From Oreohelix idahoensis (Eukaryota > Mollusca > Gastropoda > Stylommatophora > Oreohelicidae): DNA of 64,000 bases. The stretch is from assembly GCA_024509875.1 (NCBI GenBank), contig JAMPIV010019106.1:50705-114704 (forward strand), in the 5' to 3' direction. The notes beneath the pieces were generated by a model that saw nothing but the letters and a program-made list of their open reading frames with translations, was not told the origin of the DNA and searched no databases. Position 1 is the stretch's first letter. Every line of letters begins with the position of its first letter. Both the position numbers and the translations under genes were made by a program. Shown piece by piece: positions 55,099 through 64,000 of this stretch.

Positions 55099-56187
55099 TT
55101 ATGAGTGAACAAAGTCATTCATCCAAGAGGGTTTCTTGCTTTCTCTTTGAGGTCTCTTAGGGCAAGATGGTAGGAGAGAATGTTCTTTGCCAGCTTTCCC
55201 AGGACTAGAAGTAGCTGGAGTTGAAGGATCAACTTCTGGAGGATTGGAAATGTTCACTTCACTAGTGTTTTCCATGTCTGACAAAGCAACCTGTTGCTCG
55301 GGAGAGGAGACATCAATTTCCAGGTCCTCGGGATCAGATGTGAAAGGTGTTGTTTTAGGTCTTAGATGAATTCTGTTTCTGACATATTGACCTCCATTCT
55401 CCCCTTCAACGAGATAAGATCTTTCAGAGAGCCTCTTATCAATCCTTCCAGGTTGCCAGTTTGGTTATTCAGGGTCTTGATAGTAGACTGGCTGGTGAGA
55501 CAACTTGGGCAGATCATGAGCAGTTTTATCATAATACTTCTTCACTGATCTGTCTCTCTTGCTTATACTTTCAATAACTCTACTGTGAGATGCAACGGGT
55601 TTCACTGCAGAAGGTATTAGTGTACGCAGTTTCCTGTTGAACAGTATTTCTGCTGGACTATAATCAAACCCTTGTCTCGGCGTATTACGAAGTTCAAGTA
55701 GTGCCTCATACGCATCTGTATTATTTTGAAAAGTCTTTCTCATCATACCCTTGATGAGTTTCACAGCAGATTCAGCTAATCCATTGGCTTTATGGTGACC
55801 TGGTGCTGATTTAACATATAGTATTCCCCATCTAGCAGTAAATGATCTGAACTGTGCAGACGTAAACTGAGTACCTTGGTCAGATACAATAACTTTAGGG
55901 ACACCATAACGAGCAAAATGAGACTTCAATTTCCTGATGACTAACTGTGCTGTCATTGTAGGTAGAAAGTCTACTTCAATGAAGTTGGAGAAGTAGTCAA
56001 TCAGGACTAAATAATATCGGCCTTCTATAATAAAGATGTCAGTGCCAACTTTCTCCCAGGGTGATAAACCTCTTGAGTGTTGGTTCAAAGGTTCTTTAGT
56101 ATTCCTTGCCTTCGTTTCTTGACATTCTGGACAACTGTCAGCTATCTGTCGAATCTCAGCCGTCATGCCGATCTAAAACAGACAACT
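55099..56187 (-). pseudogene. Gypsy-3 integrase, truncated by the copy B junction
   Basis: The minus frame from 56,166 reads CPECQETKAR (end of the zinc finger), GTDIFIIEGRYYLVLIDYFS with the first Asp, VSDQGTQFTSAQF with the second, and HHKANGLAESAVK with the Glu, spaced as in DDE integrases. A TAA at about 55,465 interrupts it, and the same frame goes on (GRIDKRLSERSYLVEGENGG) to the stop at 55,099. The tail is Pro/Ser/Lys-rich, just before the polypurine tract. Integrase is last, the canonical Ty3/gypsy order, so this is a different lineage from Gypsy-1 and Gypsy-2. All upstream pol and gag are missing, since the sequence switches to the duplicated segment at 56,188. Confidence 0.85.
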
Positions 56188-56400
56188 TCTGAAATAGACA
56201 CAACGATCTGCCTGGTTTCTCAATAATGGGAAGGGGGCAACATGGGTGTACCACACACAGTCGATCAAGACCGAAGTACGCCTGCGCCTCTATTTAGTTC
56301 ATACCTACGCAATTATATGAAGCCTTTATAATTAATTTATTTTACATTACATAATTTTATAATTAATGTATCGCAACTTTGCATATAAAATATGAGACTG

Positions 56401-56403
<3 letters not shown>

Positions 56404-56488
<85 letters not shown>

Positions 56489-56520
56489 AATATATTAATA
56501 CACACACACACACACACAAT
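56404..56520. repeat. (TA)n/(CA)n microsatellite, copy B
   Basis: Same position as 34,861-34,978 but with interruptions (tatatta, aaatatattaa). Confidence 0.9.
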
Positions 56521-57269
56521 CACACACATAATGTATTTAATTTTTTCATAATTATAAAAGACCGTATATCTCATACACTCACGCAGTTATGTTACATATG
56601 TATCTCATACTGAATTAATTATGTCCAGAATTTATCACATATTTACACAATTATTTTAAGTATAGTTTCATACACTTACATGGCATCACAATAGGTATTT
56701 ATCAGAGCAAGAAACTCTGGAATCAGGTCACCGTGATACCAACCCATTCTCTTTCATACACACGTGGTGCGCACAACTTCAATGTAATCCTTCAGTTTCA
56801 CATAAGTACAAATATTTAGTAACATACCTGTATGTAGTACGTGAACTTGCCTGACTACACTCTACAGGTACATTTTTAACTCAGCAACTGGTCGCATTTA
56901 ACACACCTTTTGTTTAAAAGAAGAAAACGCGTCTTGTCTTTTCACAGCTGGTTTTTTTTTTTAAATTGAAAAAAAAAACTAATCTTAAAACGGATAAGCA
57001 ACACTTGAATGAAGCGGTTTATTTAAAACATAAATATAATATACTCGGACTGAATCGTTCGCTTAAAAAAAATTTAAAGGACAACAAGGAAAACCAATGA
57101 ACATGTAATTAGGAAGGAAGTTTTGGTATTATGATCAAGCTTAGCAGGCTTGGTGAGTTATCAGACATACAAGCCGGATTATACCTAAATAGCTAATTCT
57201 GAAGGGTCGAAGCTATTTTTGTATTACGGGAAGTGTCAGTAGTATATAATGTACGCTTTAGGTATCATT

Positions 57270-57595
57270 CAGGTGGAGCGGCAGGTGGGGGCGTGACTTT
57301 TTATATAAGGAAAATCATGTGTAGCGGCAGGTGGGGCGTGACTTTTTATATAAGGAAATACTCATTGCGCAGGTGGAGCAGCAGGAAGTGGGGCCGCATG
57401 ACTTTTTATATAGTAATATATTAGTTCGATAATGGCGTGTTGTATTTAGACTTTATATTACAACATTTAGACATATATTATGACTTTATATAGTCCGCAA
57501 GCGCGGGACTTTTTATATAAGAAATGTGGTGGAGGAGCGTGGAGGAGGAGAGGTCTTGTTATATAGTAATATATAAGTTCAATAATGGCGGGCGT
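57270..57595 (+). repeat. TATA-bearing GC-rich repeats, copy B
   Basis: Counterpart of 35,715-36,060, nearly identical. Followed at about 57,720-58,830 by the tandem array with (TA)n tails, which carries several one-base differences and shortened or broken TA tracts. Confidence 0.75.
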
Positions 57596-58011
57596 GTTGT
57601 TGTCCTGTTAGTGCGTTGTTTATACAAAATATGTAGTTAGACGTGTATTTATTTTACAACATAGATACAAAGGTTTATAAATAGAAATATATATAGTTAA
57701 TGAGCTCTTTTAAAAGAGCACTTGAGTTAAAGAGGAAAATATAAAAATCGATAACGGCGGCTTAGTTTACTAAGGTGTTGTTTAAGGGAACGGGGTATTG
57801 TTTTTGTGCTGGCGAGGTTTAATATGTATAATGGGGGTGTAGGTTAGGGGGGATTTTTTGATGAGGGTGACGATGTATTGTGGGGTTAGGTTAGGGGATT
57901 TTTTTCGCGAGGGTGACGTGTATATGATAGGGTATTGTTGGGGTAGAATATAGGGGGGATTTTTGTGTGATGTTGGGTGTGTTTGTTTAGACATATATAC
58001 ATACACATATA

Positions 58012-58121
<110 letters not shown>

Positions 58122-58545
58122 TCGATAAGGACGGAAAATATAAAAAAATCGATAATTAGTAGGTCACTAAGGGGGTATTTGAATCGAGGGGAGTCTTTTT
58201 GTGCTGGCGATGGTGACGATGTATAGTGGGGTATAGGTTAGGGGGATTTTTGTGTGATGTTGTATTGTACTGTTATACATATATATTTACATATAATACA
58301 ACAATTAGACATATATAGACAAATATACATATATATATAAAATATATAAAAAAAATAGATAATGACGGAAAAATAAAAAAATCGATAATTAATAGGTTAC
58401 TAAGGGGGTTTTTGAAGCGAGTGGAGGTCATTTTGTGCTGGCGTGGGTGACGTGCATGGGTGTAATGTATAGTGGGGTATATGGTTGGGGGATTTTTGTG
58501 GTGATGTTGGTGTGTTTGTTTAGACAAATATATATAATATATATA

Positions 58546-58593
<48 letters not shown>

Positions 58594-59209
58594 TATATAT
58601 TATATATATATATATAAAACATAAAAATCGATAATGACGGAAAATTTTAAAAATCAATAATGGGCGGTTAGTAGATTACTAAGAGGGATATTTGAAGCGA
58701 GTGGAGGTTTTTTGTGCTGGCGTGGGTGAGGAAGTATGGGTGTAATGTAGCGGGTTGGGTTAGGTTAGGGGGATTTTTGTGTGTTGGGGTATTGTTTTTG
58801 TTATGTGTGTTGGTGTGTTTGTTTATACAGTCTGCAGGTGCGGGACTTTTTATAAGGAAAATATTGTGGATGGAGCGTGGAGGAGGAGAGGTCTTTTTAT
58901 ATAGTAATATATAAGTTCAATAATGGCGGGCGTTTTTGTTGTTGTGTTATGTGTTGTGTGTTGAATTATGGTTTACAAACAGTTATACGTACAATTACAG
59001 ACAGGTAGTGACAATATTTATATTTACAATATGTAGACGATATTTAGTTATACATATATTTAGACATATATTACATCAGTTATATAAAAGATAACACTAG
59101 ATACATTTTATATATATTTATTGACAAAGTTAGTTGGTCTATGGGTGACGTCTAACCGCACTTCTTTTTCGTGTACGCCTAGGAACTCTCAGAGCACAGT
59201 CGGTTCGGA

Positions 59210-59577
59210 TTACTTGACGTGTTCTCTTTCATATACACCCAATTGGTGGGTACGGGTGTAATCATCTTCAACTTTTGGTGAGTGTCTGTCGTTATCACGC
59301 CATCGTATATGAAGGAAAAACAGGTTGTGGTTCGCTAGCCAGGGTCTGACTAGTCGAATAACTAAGCGATCGTTGGCGTGTTGTCTAGCCGAAAAGAGCA
59401 GTAGGACGCGTTGCATAGTAACCACCGCGAGCGTTTTTTGATCAAGATGAAATAAATGGCGTAGAGGCCACAAACATTGGTAACTACATCTTGTAAATGT
59501 CTAGCGTTGTAGTTAAAAGGTCGGGTAGTGTTATTTAATTCCTTTAAAATAGACGAAATGTCAAAACTAAAGCACAA
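59210..59577 (-). pseudogene. Adenain-like protease fragment, copy B
   Basis: The frame from 59,577 repeats LQDVVTNVCGLYAIYF with the same Gln and Cys. A longer T-run (tttttt against ttt in copy A) shifts the frame after FILIK. The second frame (59,473-59,210) then carries RLVRPWLANH and, unlike copy A, goes on through LHIRWRDNDRH and VEDDYTRTHQLG. That extension resembles the start of the PC4-like region, supporting the idea that copies of the two modules were joined end to end. Confidence 0.45.
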
Positions 59578-60500
59578 GTCTCATACCGCTTGGTAGGTTT
59601 CTGCTTCTTCTTCAGTGGTAGATTAGAGACAGCAGCCAGGTGATTATCTGTGTGAGTGGGAGCTGACGTAACAAGGTTGGTGTTAGGAAACCAACTCGCT
59701 CTGGGGATATTGGGACAACTGGAATTGATGTAGTCGACAAACGTGTTACTGGGGGAGGTAGTAGGTTTCTGCTTCTTCGGTGGTAGATTAGAGACAGCAG
59801 CCAGGTGGTTGTCTGTGGTGTGGAGTTGACGTACAAGGGTTGGTGTTAGGAAACCAACTCGTTCTGGGGCTATTGGACAACTGGAATTGATGTACTGGTC
59901 AAACGTGTTAACTGGGGAGGTAGTAGGTCTCTGTTTCTTCGGTGGTACATTAGAGATATAAGCCAGGGGGTTGTCTGTGGTGGGAGCTGCCATACAAGGG
60001 TTGGTGTTAGGACACCAACTCGGTTCTGGGGAAATTGGTTGGTAACAGCTGGAGTTGATGTACTGGTCAAACGTGTTACTGGTACAAGTAGGATAGGTAC
60101 CCGTGCTTGATGAGTGTAGTTTCGGTCAAATTCGCGAGGATTTCACCCTGTAAAGTCAACAAAATGTTCAAACTCAGGGCGAGTTAACGTAATGCCGGTT
60201 TTGGTAGGAAACTTGAGGTAGGATTCACCAACATATTTTCGCACGTGTAATAAAGGTGGCCTCGGTAAACACTTTACAGACGCGGCTTTCAGCCCACCTC
60301 TCCCAACGGTAACAAGCATTTCATCACAGCTTTTGATTAGACCCGTTGTTAGGAACAGTGGAAGTCATCTTCAGTGAGGTGTAAAAGTATCTGTCGTTAT
60401 CACACCAAGTCATCAGTAAAGTATGAATGTGAGTGCTTTGGTCTTCCCAAGTGGTATATATATGAAGGAAACCAGATTTAATCTTGGTTTTGACACGTTG
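59578..60500 (-). pseudogene. PC4-like gene, copy B (frameshifted)
   Basis: Minus frames 60,070-59,870 and 59,993-59,544 repeat the NTFDQYINSSC / PPKKQRPTT units. The PC4 domain DNA is present at about 60,120-60,290 but broken by indels (for example ttcggtcaaattcgcg against cggtcaaattcggcg). It adds no coding information beyond copy A. Confidence 0.55.
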
Positions 60501-60599
60501 TCCATCCTTGTGGTTAGCCAGGGCGTGATTAGTCCCCCGAAATATATAAACGATAGTTGACCCTTGACGATGTGACCAGGCTTTGTGTTTACAGAGCCA

Positions 60600-61750
60600 G
60601 GACTTGATTAGACGAAAACCCCAATCGATAGATAGCCCGCCTTAGTCGATGATCCGACATATTAATAGTGAGCCTTGGCGATGTCATGACAACACACCTG
60701 GCCGAAATGCCGAGCTTCCCCCCGTCCGGCCATGTCCCACTCCTCACCCTAGTCGGGAGCAGCTAAAGAACGCTTGAGCCCCAATTATAAGATAGCTTTC
60801 CAAGACCCGAGACCAGCCCCCAGTCCTACATGTCGATCGTTCCCCCCACCCCGCACCACACCTCACCCTTGCGGTCCCCTATATAAAACCCCCACCCACC
60901 CCCCAACCAAATCAGACAAATAATTGTTACTCGTAATGTCCAAAAATCAGGGGCTTCATCCTTTTTGCAACACAACATACACAATACCATTTCTTACTTT
61001 TTTAGTAACGACTTAAATCAATTACCTTTCATAATAATTTGGTAATCAGTTTTTCCAAATTCCATATTACTTACTTTTGGTATCATTAATATACCCATAT
61101 TACGATAATTTTTAACACACACAACATTTCCCACACCCATATCTTCGTTTTGTTGTCACACTGTTATCGTAATCCTATCGCTGGCACTCCCCCACACCAG
61201 AGCTCAACACTCTCCCTGAGCCCTGATCCCGAGCACGCCCTTACCCCAGCGGCGCACGCCCAGTCCCCCTGCTATCACGACCCAGAGCCATTTGCGTTGC
61301 CGCACCTGAAACCCATCTTATTCTCTTCCCTTTCCCAGAGCTTGAGATCGCACGCCCCCTAGTAGCACGACACCAGTTCCCCGAATCGTATCTCGCCCAG
61401 TGCCTGTGATGAGCACTCCCGAGAGCCTGATGCGGCAGACAAGCCCACACCCCGAAGGGATTCTCCCCCAAGAGCCTGAGAGTAGAACGCCCATATCCCC
61501 CATTAAAATTCACGCCCCAAACTCACATCCACCCCCCCACTAAACTCCAGAGTACGCCCCCCTCATTCCATCCGTACCCCCCTTACCGTAAAGAGGACTA
61601 CCGCCCGCTCCTCCAACAGCTTAAGCCATTCAACCCTACATTGTCCCGTCCACCCCTAAGTAGGGCCCAACAGGACCCCCCTTAACCCCCGCTGAAAGCG
61701 CGCACGAGACAGACTACACACACACCCTCTACCTACCCTGACTGCCCGCG
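60600..61750. other. C-rich, error-like sequence
   Basis: Only scattered words of copy A survive (tttcttact, ggtatca). The rest is C-rich with runs of C and no repeat or gene structure. Best treated as low-quality sequence. Confidence 0.6.
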
Positions 61751-62049
61751 AGCGATAGTCAGGGATTAGTGTAGTGATGTGGGGGTGGGGGTTTGGGGGG
61801 GGGTTGTTGGTTGTGGCGGGTGGTGGGGGGGCTGGGGGTGCTGGTGTGGGTGGGGGTGGGTGGGTGGGTTGTGTAGCGTAAGTTGTATTGTATTGTGTTA
61901 AGTGTAATTTATTTTATTACAACCGTTATACCGTATACATATTTACAATAAATATTTAAACCAAACAGAATAACACAACCCCTCGAGGAGGGCTATCAGA
62001 TTCTCGCCCATACGCCAGCCAGCCGCGAGCCGTGGGCGTGCCGATGTAT

Positions 62050-63680
62050 TACGCGACATGCCCTCGGTCTAGCATCGCGAATACAATCTACTCCCCCCAA
62101 AGTCCCATCAAGTGTTATGTACAAAGCACCCTTAACCCAGACGAGGTTTCCAACATAAAAAATACTAGCCAACGGGCCAGGTTGGCCCAGGCCCAATACC
62201 AGTTTTATATAACACCCCCGATCGCAGGCACACAGTCCCCTTCCCCTCCCAAATGTAGACCCTCACTCGACCGTCCATCGAGTATAAACCGGTTGCAGAC
62301 GGGACAATGTAGCTGCTCAGATAATTACAACCCTTATAAGAAACCCCAACACACCCCGTGCATTTATATACCACTCGTTGTATGAAACTCGATCGATGTT
62401 CCTGCGCTCGCGAGGAAAACCATATCACATGTAGAATCGATGCATGAGTCATACTGGTATAGTCGTCGTTATGTAGGATGCGCGACCGATCGCACCCACA
62501 CGCCACAACGCCCCCCTGAATACACAAAGCACGCACGCCACCCCCTCTGCACCGCCGCCCATCAAAACAAGCGCCACCACATCCCCCTCCCTATACGGCT
62601 AACCATTCCACTCCCGTGTCACCCGCCAATTGCGCGGCCCGCCCTTTCCCCCCACCTCCGACATATGGCCTCTTTCACTTACGAGCGGAAAGCCCGGAGT
62701 AGGTTGGCGCAGGGGGGACACGGTAATGGGAAGGTATATGAGCCCTTCTATCTTCTTAGTATATATTGTTCAGGTCTCACTGCCATATAAAGTAAGCTGA
62801 TGCAACCCGGAGATGCACACGATCCTCTGCTTTGGAGCATCGATGTCGCAGAAATGGCGTTTCACCCAACAGCGTGATGAGAGTATGCAAAGGACCCTCA
62901 TCCTCATTGTACCAGCGACCACTCCCTTACAGATGCCCTCGCGCGAAAGACCAAGATTCCTCCCCCTTTTACATTGTTAGAGCAAATGCACGAGATATAA
63001 CCGAAGTCCGCCGCGCGCGCTTGCAGAAATCCGCCGTCGCGATGGCGGGCCACCTTACCCGAATAACAGCTGGTCATTCGTTGTGAGGATTGGAGGTTTT
63101 GTTCCGCAAACACGCGGATGAGTCGGCAAATTGAAGCAGCCGCATTGCCAAAACGGCTGTCACTGACTGAGTCTCCCCGCAAGAGTTTGGTCATGTGATT
63201 GGAAGACCCCCCGATAAGCGACGTTTGTTCACCACTGCCTATTCATATTTATCGATATCCAACTGGTGCAGGCCCCACATCGATGACTCAGCACAATGTT
63301 TCCCCGATACGCCAACTAGTGCGGCCACCATACCTTGCATTCAATACGATCCGTCTGCTACCAACCCGCACTGTCCGCTCCAGTTGGCTTTGCGTGGGAC
63401 GACTGCAGCGTCATCATCGAATCACACGACTCTTATAGTATGACCCTTCTGACTTTTTGATTTTTGCCTTCAGCCATGCGCGCAACCCCCCTACGTCCAC
63501 TCATCCCCCGAGATCCGGCCTCTTCCTTCAGGTTGCATCTCTGAATGCATGATTCAAGCGTAAGGCAACAGCCGATCCGAAACGGGATGGGAGCCCTGAA
63601 CGCAGCCATAGGTTTACCTCCAACTTCGATATGCCCCAGGGCTGTGAATATGCTTCCAGCATATTGGGGGCCTAGATATA
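62050..63680 (-). pseudogene. Degraded copy B of the 39.9-41.4 kb region including the LINE RT
   Basis: Order-preserving islands with copy A: gaggtttccaacataaaaaat (62,141), ctcgatcgatg (62,388), ttcaggtctcactgccatat (62,769), aacagctggt (63,064), gcctattcatatttatcgat (63,237), gactgcagcgtcatcatcga (63,401) and ctgaatgcatg.ttcaag (63,541). No open frame for the reverse transcriptase survives. Confidence 0.65.
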
Positions 63681-63689
63681 AAATGGTGA

Positions 63690-64000
63690 TATGTGCTGCA
63701 GATGGACCCCTTGCCACCCTTACACTACCCCTTGATGAACCCTTTACCGCATACGGTGTCTAGCCTCTGCGATTAGGCTTAGCAGTGTCAAGTGGGACGT
63801 GGCACCCACACTCTCCCCAACAACCGCCCCCCCCCCACTGAGGAGCCAGGCCCCCCTCGCCCATAACCCCCCCCCCCCCCCCCCCAGCCACCCCCCCCCC
63901 CCGCGCCGTCCCCCTACCCTCTAACCCCATATCGCCCCCCACCCCCCACCGTGCCTGCGCAGTACACCTATTTTGTGCGATAAGGTGGAAAAGTTATACC
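63690..64000. other. Unassigned C-rich window end
   Basis: Long C-runs at 63,820-63,905 and no recognisable content. Homology to copy A is no longer visible. Confidence 0.6.

Noticed and set aside
61150..63942. Many 60-120 codon frames near the window end
   Set aside because: They lie in C-rich, error-like sequence where the copy A counterpart does not have them.

Overview
The window looks like repeat-rich, AT-biased intergenic DNA from an invertebrate animal. I favour a mollusc because of the tRNA-derived SINEs with a recurrent 'acccagctgtaaatggg' block and the mix of RTE-type LINEs, Gmr1-like Ty3/gypsy elements, hAT and piggyBac remnants; this is an inference, not an identification. I recognise no host protein-coding gene. 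Nearly everything that codes belongs to mobile or virus-like elements, most of them broken.

Layout. 1-8.8 kb: minisatellites, a piggyBac-type MITE with TTAA ends (2854-3544), a palindromic repeat, SINEs, the 3' end of a LINE and a long LTR-like block. 8.8-12.25 kb: a near full-length RTE-type LINE (RTE-1) with one nonsense codon, one frameshift and a lost endonuclease Asp. 12.6-14.2 kb: C-runs, an 11-bp minisatellite and SINEs. 14.3-19.3 kb: minus-strand Ty3/gypsy pol (Gypsy-1) between LTR-like blocks. 19.66-28.36 kb: a complete minus-strand Ty3/gypsy element (Gypsy-2) with two LTRs, 5-bp target duplications, gag, protease and pol. Both pols have integrase upstream of reverse transcriptase, the Gmr1-type order. 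28.4-34.3 kb: mostly unassigned, with a 13-bp minisatellite, two promoter-like clusters, a 5'-truncated RTE-1 tail and a SINE.

34.645-41.44 kb (copy A) and 56.188-63.68 kb (copy B) are two versions of one segment. It carries (TA)n tracts, TATA-bearing GC-rich repeats, a tandem array of about 300-bp units, a minus-strand pair of virus-like coding remnants (an adenain-type cysteine protease fragment and a PC4-like single-stranded-DNA-binding protein with tandem 50-aa repeats), and a LINE reverse transcriptase fragment. Copy B is noisier than copy A, and increasingly so toward the window end, where the sequence becomes C-rich and barely alignable. That pattern suggests unpolished long-read sequence or a misassembled contig end as much as biology.

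Between the copies (41.4-56.2 kb): a SINE carrying an insertion, a foldback element, perfect tandem repeats, a second LINE (44.65-46.78 kb), an internally deleted hAT transposon with exact 8-bp target duplications (47,027-48,074), another SINE, a second RTE-type LINE (51.2-54.2 kb) and the 3' end of a third gypsy element with its LTR, cut by the copy B junction.

The most novel item is the adenain-like/PC4-like locus at 37.7-39.3 kb, with internal modular duplication. It may be a remnant of a Maverick/Polinton- or adintovirus-like element.
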